From the NCBI GenBank assembly GCA_903994525.1, contig CAJEXW010000009.1, positions 27,061 to 91,060 of the forward strand: DNA of 64,000 nucleotides. Reading direction: 5' to 3'. Positions 8,745 to 16,653 of the stretch are shown in pieces; within the stretch, counting starts at the first letter, position 1; the number at the start of each line of letters is the position of its first letter. The notes beneath the pieces are model-generated. The model saw only the letters and a program-made list of their open reading frames with translations, was not told where the DNA came from and did no database searches. The translations under genes were made by a program, and so were the position numbers. The stretch comes from an uncultured Chlorobiaceae bacterium. Lineage in GTDB: Bacteria > Bacteroidota > Chlorobiia > Chlorobiales > Chlorobiaceae.

Positions 8745-9614
8745 ATGTTATTTCTTCAGCCACTCCTGTCAGGTATACTGACAGGAGGAGTCTATGCTCT
8801 TGCAGGGATTGGTATGTCCCTTGTTTTTGGTGTCATGAACATCAGTAACTTTGCGCATGGTGACCTTATGATGCTTGGGATGTATCTCGCCTATTTTGCC
8901 TTTACCCTGCTGCATATTGATCCCTATCTTTCGTTGGTGCTGATTCTTCCAACGGCCTTTCTGTTTGGTTACCTTTTGGAAAAACTCTTTATCAACAGGG
9001 TTATCAATCATCCCCATCAGAACCAGATTTTGTTGACTATTGGCCTTGGCCTCATTATGAGCAATACGGCGCTCCTTGCCTTTACCAGTGACCCCAAAAT
9101 ATTGACCACATCCTACTCAAGCAGCGCATTCAATCTTCCGGGGGGAATTTCAATATCAGTACCACTTCTTCTCTCGTTTCTTATTACCTGTATCATTATT
9201 GCCATTCTGTACATTTTTCTCTCCAAAAGCTCTACTGGTATGGCGTTACGGGCGACAAGCCAGAACCGCGAAGCCGCTCAGTTAATGGGGATTAATGTGG
9301 CAAAGATGAGCGCCATCGCCTTTGGTATTGGCACAGCTCTGGCGGCTACCGCTGGCGCGCTTATTGCACCAATCTACTACATCCATCCTCTGGCCGGTCA
9401 CAGTTTTCTTTTGAAGGCCTTTACCATCTGCGTGCTTGGCGGTCTTGGTTCAGTTGTCGGGGCGGGTGTGGGGGGGATTGTTATTGGCGTTGTTGAGGCA
9501 ATGTCATCGACTTACCTCTCGACTGACTGGAAGGACGTTGTGGTCTTCGTGCTCTTTTTGGCGGTACTGCTGATGCGTCCGCAAGGATTGTTCGGTAAAA
9601 AGGGAGGACAATGA
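8745..9614 (+). CDS. livH: LivH: branched-chain amino acid ABC transporter permease
   Basis: 289 residues, almost entirely hydrophobic with about eight membrane segments. The N-terminal 'GILTGGVYALAGIGMSLVFG' and 'MNISNFAHGDLMMLGMYLAY' are characteristic of LivH, and the cytoplasmic coupling loop 'ALRATSQNREAAQLMGINV' contacts the ATPases. AAGGAG precedes the ATG. Its TGA overlaps the ATG of livM. It forms the inner-membrane channel with LivM. Confidence 0.92.
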   Translation: MLFLQPLLSGILTGGVYALAGIGMSLVFGVMNISNFAHGDLMMLGMYLAYFAFTLLHIDPYLSLVLILPTAFLFGYLLEKLFINRVINHPHQNQILLTIGLGLIMSNTALLAFTSDPKILTTSYSSSAFNLPGGISISVPLLLSFLITCIIIAILYIFLSKSSTGMALRATSQNREAAQLMGINVAKMSAIAFGIGTALAATAGALIAPIYYIHPLAGHSFLLKAFTICVLGGLGSVVGAGVGGIVIGVVEAMSSTYLSTDWKDVVVFVLFLAVLLMRPQGLFGKKGGQ

Positions 9615-10612
9615 TGAAACAGATCACTTTTGTATCGATTCTTGCTGTAGTCGCCATTGCTCTCCCTCTTGTCATTGGTGAGAACCCCTACATTATCGGT
9701 GTACTGATTTCTGTGCTGATGATGGCAGCGCTCTCTTCTGCCTGGAATATTCTTGGAGGCTATGCCGGTCAGTACAGTTTTGGCCATGCCGCCTATTTTG
9801 GAGCAGGTGCCTACACGACACTGATTCTGCTCACGATCTACCCTACCCTTAACCCGCTGATTTGTATGGTAGTGGGGATTATCGTCGTCTCCCTTATAGC
9901 GCTCATTACCGGCAGCATTGTTTTTCGTTTGCGTGGCCATTATTTTGGACTGGCCTCCATTGCTGTGGCTGAAATTGTTCGTCTTTCAGTGCTCAACTTT
10001 GATTTTACCGGCGGTGCCCAGGGGATTCTGCTCTCCGATATCTCGTTGTGGGGGCTTAACCTGAACAGCAAGAACCCTTTTTATTATGGGATGTTGCTGG
10101 TGCTTGCCGTGACGCTTGGCATAACGGCATACTTGAGAAAATCAAAAACCGGCTACTACTTGCAGGCTATTCGTGAGGATCAGGACGCCGCATCCTCTTT
10201 GGGTATCAATCTCTCGTTTTACAAGAACAAGGCATTGCTTGTCTCAGCCGCTCTGACCTCGGTTCTTGGTGCTCTCTATGGCCTTTACATTCGCTTTATT
10301 GATACCTCTGCGGTGCTTGATCTCCGGCTCTCCATAGAAATTATTTTGACAGCCATTATTGGAGGCGTCGGAACATTGTGGGGTCCTGTTGTCGGTGCTC
10401 TTCTTCTGGTGCCACTGGCCGAAGTGCTTCGCTCAAATCTTCTTGGAGATGCGCTGGTCAAGGCTGGTCTGGTCTCTGATACCTCTGCTCTCGGCATCTT
10501 TTTGAAAGAAAATCTTGCGCATGCCCATGTGCTGGTGTATGGAATCATTACGGTACTTTGTATACTTTATCTGCCCAAGGGTGTTCTTGGGCTTTTCAGG
10601 AGGGCCAAATGA
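9611..10612 (+). CDS. livM: LivM: branched-chain amino acid ABC transporter permease
   Basis: 333 residues with about nine membrane segments. The LivM signature 'NILGGYAGQYSFGHAAYFG' is present, as is the coupling loop 'YYLQAIREDQDAASSLGINL'. GGGAGGAC precedes the start, which overlaps the livH stop by ATGA. A second ATGA overlap couples it to livG. It is the partner permease of LivH. Confidence 0.92.
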   Translation: MMKQITFVSILAVVAIALPLVIGENPYIIGVLISVLMMAALSSAWNILGGYAGQYSFGHAAYFGAGAYTTLILLTIYPTLNPLICMVVGIIVVSLIALITGSIVFRLRGHYFGLASIAVAEIVRLSVLNFDFTGGAQGILLSDISLWGLNLNSKNPFYYGMLLVLAVTLGITAYLRKSKTGYYLQAIREDQDAASSLGINLSFYKNKALLVSAALTSVLGALYGLYIRFIDTSAVLDLRLSIEIILTAIIGGVGTLWGPVVGALLLVPLAEVLRSNLLGDALVKAGLVSDTSALGIFLKENLAHAHVLVYGIITVLCILYLPKGVLGLFRRAK

Positions 10613-11337
10613 TACAACATCTCTTGCGTGTAAGCCATGTCAGCAAACATTTTGGCGGAAATGTGGCGGTGCATGATGTCTCTTTTGCTGTTGATGAAAA
10701 GCAGATTGTTGGTCTTATTGGTCCAAATGGAGCAGGGAAGACGACACTGTTTAACTGCATGACCGGTTTTTTCCCTGTAACGTCGGGAGAGGTGATTTTT
10801 GATATCAAAAAAATCAATGATCTTCGTCCCGATGAGGTTTGCCGAATGGGTATGGCCCGTACCTGGCAACGAGTGAAGCCCTTGGGAAGTCTCAGTGTGC
10901 TTGAGAATGTGATGGTCGGCGCCTTCTCTGTTACCAATAACGCCCGTCTGGCGCAGGAGATTGCCATGGAGCAGTTAAAAAAGGTTGGATTGACTGAATA
11001 CGCATCAAAATCTGCCGGTTCACTGCCTATTGGTCTTAAAAAGAAGCTTGAACTGGCCAGGGTGCTGGCGACGCATCCAAAACTTTTGCTGCTTGATGAA
11101 ATATGTGGTGGCTTGAACCATACGGAAACAGAGACGATTCTTGACATTATCCGTACTCTCCGCCAACGTGGCGCGACCATTGTTTTTATAGAGCACGATA
11201 TGAAAGCGGTCACTTCAATCTGTGACCGAATCGTCGTGCTCAACTCCGGCGAGAAGCTTGCAGAGGGCACTCCCGAAGAGATTACCAATAATCCTGATGT
11301 CATAGCCGCATACCTTGGAGGTGGTCACCATGCTTGA
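10609..11337 (+). CDS. livG: LivG: branched-chain amino acid transporter ATPase
   Basis: 242 residues from the ATG at 10609 (ATGA overlap with livM, preceded by AGGAGGG); a longer upstream frame only overlaps livM. ABC motifs: Walker A 'GPNGAGKTTLFNCMTG', the LivG-type 'GMARTWQRVKPLGSLSVLEN', Walker B 'LLLLDEICGGLN' and H-loop 'FIEHDMKAV'. The canonical LSGGQ signature is altered here: the region reads 'SAGSLPIGLKKKLELARVLA', in line with the divergent signatures of LivG proteins. It hydrolyses ATP together with LivF. Confidence 0.92.
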   Translation: MIQHLLRVSHVSKHFGGNVAVHDVSFAVDEKQIVGLIGPNGAGKTTLFNCMTGFFPVTSGEVIFDIKKINDLRPDEVCRMGMARTWQRVKPLGSLSVLENVMVGAFSVTNNARLAQEIAMEQLKKVGLTEYASKSAGSLPIGLKKKLELARVLATHPKLLLLDEICGGLNHTETETILDIIRTLRQRGATIVFIEHDMKAVTSICDRIVVLNSGEKLAEGTPEEITNNPDVIAAYLGGGHHA

Positions 11338-12025
11338 TATTCAAAATCTCAATGCCGGATATGGAGAGATGCCTGTATTGCGGGCGATCAACCTTACCGT
11401 TGGTGATGGTGAGATTGTCTCTGTTGTGGGGAGTAATGGTGCCGGGAAGTCGACTATGCTCAAGGCAATCTCTGCTCTCATCAAATACAGTGGTTCCATC
11501 ACCTGGAAGAGTGAGTCACTGCATGGCATCAAGGCCCACTCCATTGTTAACAGGGGTATTGTTCATGTTCCAGAGGGGCGCAAGATCTTTCCTGACATGA
11601 CGGTTGTTGAAAATCTGATGATGGGGGGGTACCTCTGCCAGAAAGATTGTCAGCAGAACCTCGACAAAGTTTTTGCACTTTTTCCGAAACTTGCCCAGCG
11701 CCGTACCCAGTTGGGCGGCACTATGTCAGGAGGTGAACAGCAGATGCTGGCTATCGGCAGGGGGCTTATGGGGAATCCGAAGCTTCTTCTTCTTGACGAG
11801 CCAAGCCTTGGGCTGTCGCCCCTTTTTACTGAGGTGGTTTTTGGAGCAATCCGCACTATCAACAGTCAAGGCGTAACGGTGCTTCTTGTCGAACAGAATG
11901 TATACCAGTCACTGAGCATAAGCCACCGAGGCTACGTTATTGAAACAGGCAGGATCGTGCTGACAGGCACAGGTGAGGAGTTGTTGAATAATCAGGAGGT
12001 CAAGAGGGCATTTTTGGGAATGTGA
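11330..12025 (+). CDS. livF: LivF: branched-chain amino acid transporter ATPase
   Basis: 231 residues from the ATG at 11330, overlapping the end of livG by eight bases and preceded by TTGGAGGTGG. Walker A 'GSNGAGKSTMLKAIS', signature 'GTMSGGEQQMLAIGRGLM' and Walker B 'LLLLDEPSLGLSP' are intact, and 'GIVHVPEGRKIFPDMTVVEN' is typical of LivF. It is the last gene of livKHMGF. No clear terminator follows in the 193 bases before the next gene. Confidence 0.93.
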   Translation: MLDIQNLNAGYGEMPVLRAINLTVGDGEIVSVVGSNGAGKSTMLKAISALIKYSGSITWKSESLHGIKAHSIVNRGIVHVPEGRKIFPDMTVVENLMMGGYLCQKDCQQNLDKVFALFPKLAQRRTQLGGTMSGGEQQMLAIGRGLMGNPKLLLLDEPSLGLSPLFTEVVFGAIRTINSQGVTVLLVEQNVYQSLSISHRGYVIETGRIVLTGTGEELLNNQEVKRAFLGM

Positions 12026-12218
12026 GTCTCTTTTTGGTATCGGTGTCTCCTGCTTCCGAGAGGCTCTGTTTACTTATTTTCTGGATGGATACTCATCATG
12101 TCATTCTTTCACTACTCACCCCTTCCTTTTTTCCACCAAAATCTTCAACCTTTGCTTCTGGTTTGTTACTTTATAGCAATAAAAACAGAGTTTTGCATAA
12201 CGAACAGGTCACGATACG

Positions 12219-15200
12219 GTGAAACCAGCCACGATTGCTCCGCGCGAGATCCCTTTTAACTATACCTCTGCTGGCGACAGGCAGGCGATATCGTTCCTGC
12301 TTGGGGGCGATATTGTGCAGATGCTTGATGAGCTGCGCGAGTTGCGGGTTACAGGGCGGTCGGCGCGGCTGCTTATGGGTATTATCGGCGAAATTCTTAT
12401 TCATCGCCGGAATCCCTATCTTTTTCAGGAACTGGTGAACTCATCTGCCCGTCGTCGTCGCCTGTTTGAGAGGGCTTTTTATGAGCTTGATACTATTGCT
12501 GAAACAGCTAATGGTGAAACGAGGGTTTCGACTATTGTTGGCGCTGTGCGTGAGCAGCTTGAGCGGTTTCGGTCAGCGGTTGAAAAGACTCCCGAACTTC
12601 GCCGTCGCTTGAAGCGGGAGTTGGGCGTGGTGGTTGGCGCTAAAAATGTGCTTTTTGATCCCTTTTCTCTGGCAGCTCACGCCACTGATGCTACGGACTG
12701 GAGACTCCATCTTCCTTCGGCGGTGGTGACACCCGATGAGGAGTGGCAGGTTGCGCCGCTCATTACCGCAATTGCAGCGATCGGGCTGCATGTTATTCCC
12801 CGTGGCGCAGGCACCGGGCTTACTGGCGGAGCCGTGCCGCTGAGGTCAAGGTGTGTCGTTGTCAATATGGAGAAGCTGAACCGCATCAAGGGTATTACCC
12901 TGCGTGAATTTCAGCTTGACAACGGCCAGATAGCTCAGGCTTCTGTGATTGACGTTGAAGCGGGTGTGGTGACAGAGAAGGCTATGGAGGAGGCTGACGA
13001 GCATGGGCTTGTTTTTGCTACGGACCCGACCAGTGAGTGGTCCTGCACCGTTGGGGGGAATATTGCTGAAAATGCCGGTGGCAAGATGGCCGTCCGCTGG
13101 GGTACCTGCATCGACAATCTGCTTGAATGGCGTATGGCGATGCCCTCCGGGGAGAACTGGATTGTAAAGCGGGTCGACCACCGGTTGCGGAAGATCCTGC
13201 ATGAGGATACGGTCACTTTTGAAGTTCGGAATCAGTCCGGCAAAAGGGTTGATCGCATAGAACTGCTTGGTACCGATATTCGGAAAAAGGGGCTCTGGAA
13301 AGATATAACCAACAAGGCACTTGGCGGAGTGCCCGGGCTTCAGAAGGAGGGGACTGACGGGGTGATCACTTCGGCTGTTTTTGTGCTCTATCCCAGGTAT
13401 CCCGAAAAGAGGACGCTCTGTCTGGAGTTTTTTGGTCCTGATATGGATGAGGCGAGCCGGGTAATTCTTGAACTGTCGAAAATCTTTCCGCTTCACTCTG
13501 AAAATTGCGAGGCGCTCCTGGCGCTGGAGCATTTTGACGACGAGTATATTCGGGCTATTGATTATAAGGTGAAGGCACCCCGTGCCCAGACGCCGAAAGC
13601 GGTTTTGCTGATTGATATTGCTGGCAACAGTGTGGCGGAGGTGCAGAGTGGTGTAGAGCGGGTGGAGCGTCTGCTTGAGCCACATCCAAATACCTTGATG
13701 TTTCTGGCCAGGGATAATGCGGAGGGAGTTCGCTTCTGGGCCGACCGGAAAAAGCTTGGTGCCATTGCCCGCAGAACCAATGCTTTCAAGCTTAATGAGG
13801 ATATTGTTATCCCGCTGGAGGTGCTGGCCGAGTTTGCCCGATTTGTCGACACCTTGAATATTGAAGAGGAGCGGTATGCCCAGCGTCGATTTGTACAGCG
13901 AGCAGGGGATATTCTCTCGACAGCAAAGGTAAAGGGCGATGGAGGGCAGTTTACCTCCAAAATTCCTGCCGGACTTGCATTGTGCCAACTCTTTGATGAG
14001 AGGATTGTCGCCGAGCCGGACGACTCTCTCCGTTCTCATGCTGTGGTGCAGGAGCTGGCCAGAGAGCTTGGTGAACTGGTGCAGGGCTATCCCGAGATGG
14101 AGGCTGCGCTGGAGGGAGCTTACCATTATGTTCGCGACCGACGTATTGTGCTGGCGACCCACATGCATGCGGGTGATGGTAACGTCCATGTCAACGTGCC
14201 GGTACTTTCGAATGATCGGCCAATGCTTGATCGAGCCGACAAGGTGATTGACCATGTCATGGAGAAGGTTGTTTCTCTTGGTGGAGTGGTGTCTGGCGAG
14301 CACGGAATTGGCGTGACAAAGCTGAAGTATCTTGATCCGGCCATTGTTGATGAACTTTCTCGTTATCGGCGCAAGGTTGATCCTAAAGGGATTATGAACC
14401 CCGGAAAGCTTGAGGATTATGAGGCGCTTAACCATATTTTTACACCATCATTCAATTTGCTTGAATTGGAGGCGCATATTCTCAAGCGGGCTCAGATTGA
14501 GGAACTCTCCAAAAAGGTTGACTACTGTATTCGGTGTGGCAAATGCAAGACTGATTGCTGTGTCTATTATCCATCGAGGGGGATGTTTTACCATCCGCGT
14601 AACAAGAATCTTGCTATAGGCTCTCTGATAGAAGCGCTTCTCTTTGATGCCCAGCGTGAGCGTACGACCGATTTTGCCCTCTTGCAGTGGCTTGAAGAGG
14701 TTGCCGACCACTGCACCATCTGCCATAAATGTCTCAAACCCTGCCCGGTTGATATTGATACCGGTGAGGTTTCGGTGCTGGAGCGTGAAATTCTTTCGGA
14801 GTGGGGCTTCAAGCACTCTTCACCTGTTACGGAGCTGACGCTGCGTTATCTCGACAGCCGTTCGCCTGCCTTTAATTCGCTCTTTCGCAGGGCGGTGCTG
14901 AGGGTGGGTGGAGCTGCCCAGCGGGCTGGCCACAAGCTCTCAGCACCGCTGCAGCCGGAAAATGACCCTCCAGCTTTCTACCCGCTTCGGCTGCTGCGCT
15001 CTCCGGTGCCACCGGTGCCTGAAGAGACGTTGCGTGATGTGCTGCCGGAGTGCGGTCCTGACCAGGTGCTGGTTTTTGAGCCTTCCCGAGAGGTGACCGG
15101 TAATGTTTTCTATTTTCCGGGATGTGGTTCCGAGCGGATGAACTCGACTATTTCGATGGCGGCACTTCATGTTTTGCTTGAACTTGGCACCAGGGTGGTG

Positions 15201-15848
15201 CTTCCGCCCCCATTCCTTTGCTGTGGTTTTCCGGCACATGTCAATGCCAAAACCGACCAGTATTCGAGTATTGTTTTGCGCAATACGGTGCTTTTTAGCC
15301 AGATCAAGGAGATGTTCTCCTACCTCGATTTTGATGGGTGCGTCGTCACCTGCGGTACCTGCATGGAGGGACTTGATGCTATTGAGACCGGCAAGCTGTT
15401 TGGTGGTAACATAACTGATATCTCAGCCTATGCTCTTGGAAAAGGGTTGAAACTCAAGGGTGATGGAGATTATCTTTACCACGCGCCCTGTCACGATTCT
15501 CTTTCAGGCAAGGCACGTGAGACCCTTCACCATATTGGCGGTTTTGGTCGAGTGACCGCAGTGCCGCACTGCTGTTCGGAGGCGGGAACTCTGGCGCTTT
15601 CGCGCCCCGACATTACCGACTCCATGCTTCACCGCAAACGGGATGCCATCACAGAGTCGATGTACGGAAGGAGAGGCGCGGTCATGTTGACCAACTGCCC
15701 GTCGTGCGTGCAGGGGTTGGGAAGAAATCTTGATCTTGCCGTTGTGCCCCAGCATCTTGTGGTGGCACTTGCAGAAAAAATCTCGGGTTCAAACTGGATG
15801 GTGCTGATGCGGAAGCAGGCAGCAAGGGCGACTGCTGTGAGTTTTTAA
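12219..15848 (+). CDS. FAD-linked oxidase fused to iron-sulfur/CCG domains (DUF3683 type, D-lactate/glycolate dehydrogenase-like)
   Basis: 1209 residues in one chain, from GTG at 12219. Residues 1 to about 165 match the N-terminal module I recall as DUF3683. A PCMH-type FAD domain follows ('VIPRGAGTGLTGGAVPL', 'GGNIAENAGGKMAVRWGTC'). The FAD-oxidase C-terminal domain carries 'THMHAGDGNVHVNVP' and 'GGVVSGEHGIGVTKLKYLDP'. Two ferredoxin motifs come next ('CIRCGKCKTDCC', 'CTICHKCLKPCP'). Two CCG domains end the chain ('FPGCGSERM', 'PPFLCCGFP', 'APCHDSLSG', 'CPSCVQGLG'). The layout joins what GlcD and GlcF/GlpC do separately: oxidise a 2-hydroxy acid and pass electrons to the membrane pool. D-lactate is the likely substrate but is not shown. 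Confidence 0.88.
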   Translation: MKPATIAPREIPFNYTSAGDRQAISFLLGGDIVQMLDELRELRVTGRSARLLMGIIGEILIHRRNPYLFQELVNSSARRRRLFERAFYELDTIAETANGETRVSTIVGAVREQLERFRSAVEKTPELRRRLKRELGVVVGAKNVLFDPFSLAAHATDATDWRLHLPSAVVTPDEEWQVAPLITAIAAIGLHVIPRGAGTGLTGGAVPLRSRCVVVNMEKLNRIKGITLREFQLDNGQIAQASVIDVEAGVVTEKAMEEADEHGLVFATDPTSEWSCTVGGNIAENAGGKMAVRWGTCIDNLLEWRMAMPSGENWIVKRVDHRLRKILHEDTVTFEVRNQSGKRVDRIELLGTDIRKKGLWKDITNKALGGVPGLQKEGTDGVITSAVFVLYPRYPEKRTLCLEFFGPDMDEASRVILELSKIFPLHSENCEALLALEHFDDEYIRAIDYKVKAPRAQTPKAVLLIDIAGNSVAEVQSGVERVERLLEPHPNTLMFLARDNAEGVRFWADRKKLGAIARRTNAFKLNEDIVIPLEVLAEFARFVDTLNIEEERYAQRRFVQRAGDILSTAKVKGDGGQFTSKIPAGLALCQLFDERIVAEPDDSLRSHAVVQELARELGELVQGYPEMEAALEGAYHYVRDRRIVLATHMHAGDGNVHVNVPVLSNDRPMLDRADKVIDHVMEKVVSLGGVVSGEHGIGVTKLKYLDPAIVDELSRYRRKVDPKGIMNPGKLEDYEALNHIFTPSFNLLELEAHILKRAQIEELSKKVDYCIRCGKCKTDCCVYYPSRGMFYHPRNKNLAIGSLIEALLFDAQRERTTDFALLQWLEEVADHCTICHKCLKPCPVDIDTGEVSVLEREILSEWGFKHSSPVTELTLRYLDSRSPAFNSLFRRAVLRVGGAAQRAGHKLSAPLQPENDPPAFYPLRLLRSPVPPVPEETLRDVLPECGPDQVLVFEPSREVTGNVFYFPGCGSERMNSTISMAALHVLLELGTRVVLPPPFLCCGFPAHVNAKTDQYSSIVLRNTVLFSQIKEMFSYLDFDGCVVTCGTCMEGLDAIETGKLFGGNITDISAYALGKGLKLKGDGDYLYHAPCHDSLSGKARETLHHIGGFGRVTAVPHCCSEAGTLALSRPDITDSMLHRKRDAITESMYGRRGAVMLTNCPSCVQGLGRNLDLAVVPQHLVVALAEKISGSNWMVLMRKQAARATAVSF

Positions 15849-15887
15849 TGAGCAACTGCTGAGTTCTGTTTAATAAGCATTTGCTCA

Positions 15888-16343
15888 TTATCGCCTTGTA
15901 CTCCACCACTCATCGCCATAACTGTAAAATAGCTCTTCGCCTTTGCCGATATCCCGCAAGGCATAGAGGACAAGTTCCGGGCCGAGAGAGGTGTTCTCCC
16001 GATAATAGGCGACATTTGGGGTTGACGAGTGGTTAAACAGCATTCCATTGCCCATGGCAACGAGGCGGTCTTGCTCAGTGTTGCCATAAAAAACATAGTT
16101 CAACAGTTCGCCGCCGATATCCTTGTCTGTAACTTCAAGAGCAGGGCAACGTTCAATAATATCACCACTTCTTATCTTTTGAAGGGCAAAAGCACCCCTT
16201 CCACTGACGGTGGATGGCTTGATGACAACTCTTTGCTTGTGAATCCATGGAGCTTTTTGCGCGAGTAACATTCCGATGCCAACTCCCCCGGCAATGCTGC
16301 ATATCAGGACGATTGAAATAATGAGAGAAAGATGTTGTTGCAT
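15888..16343 (-). CDS. Membrane-anchored SET-domain protein
   Basis: 151 residues from the ATG at 16343 (a TTG at 16358 would add five). One N-terminal membrane helix (about residues 5-28, 'LIISIVLICSIAGGVGIGML') precedes a compact SET domain. The SET motifs are visible: 'SGRGAFALQKIRSGDIIE', 'GNGMLFNHSSTPNVAYY' (the NHS S-adenosylmethionine-binding turn) and 'DIGKGEELFYSYGDEWW'. SET proteins transfer methyl groups to lysine, and bacterial members modify proteins or have unknown targets. The anchor suggests action at the membrane; which side is uncertain, and S-adenosylmethionine would favour the cytoplasm. It converges with the oxidoreductase gene. Confidence 0.82.
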   Translation of the reverse strand: MQQHLSLIISIVLICSIAGGVGIGMLLAQKAPWIHKQRVVIKPSTVSGRGAFALQKIRSGDIIERCPALEVTDKDIGGELLNYVFYGNTEQDRLVAMGNGMLFNHSSTPNVAYYRENTSLGPELVLYALRDIGKGEELFYSYGDEWWSTRR

Positions 16344-16577
16344 AATGTTTTTACTCAATACTGCCGGGAACTCTCTGACAAATCATTACTTTGAACATGA
16401 CTGATGACAAAAGGATGTGCGTGCGCCTTTTTCCATTGTGCAATCACGGTTGATTCATCAGAAGGAGCCTGGCAGTGAGAAGTAAAGATCCTGCTTTCAT
16501 CTTATGAACGTTCTATGAGATATTTTTACTACTGGCTAAAGTTACAAAAAGTCCTGCATATTTTTGACAAGATGTGA

Positions 16578-16607
16578 AAAAGCCCCCTTATGTTGATGGG
16601 GGCTTTT
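16578..16607. terminator. Bidirectional rho-independent terminator
   Basis: AAAAGCCCCC (16578-16587) and GGGGGCTTTT (16598-16607) form a perfect 10-bp stem around a 10-base loop. On the minus strand the stem ends in TTTTT, right after the RTX adhesin gene, which it most likely terminates. The 295-base gap 16359-16653 holds nothing else I can name. Confidence 0.88.
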
Positions 16608-16653
16608 GGCTTGTGCTCAATTCAGGGACGAGCTCAACGGAACAGAGTCATAG

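Noticed and set aside
12022..12222. 66-codon plus-strand frame between livF and the oxidoreductase
   Set aside because: It has no Shine-Dalgarno sequence and no recognisable motif, and it lies in a likely promoter region.
12846..14435. 529-codon minus-strand open frame opposite the FAD/iron-sulfur oxidoreductase
   Set aside because: The plus-strand gene has clear domains throughout. The reverse frame has no recognisable domain and follows from the codon bias of the sense strand.
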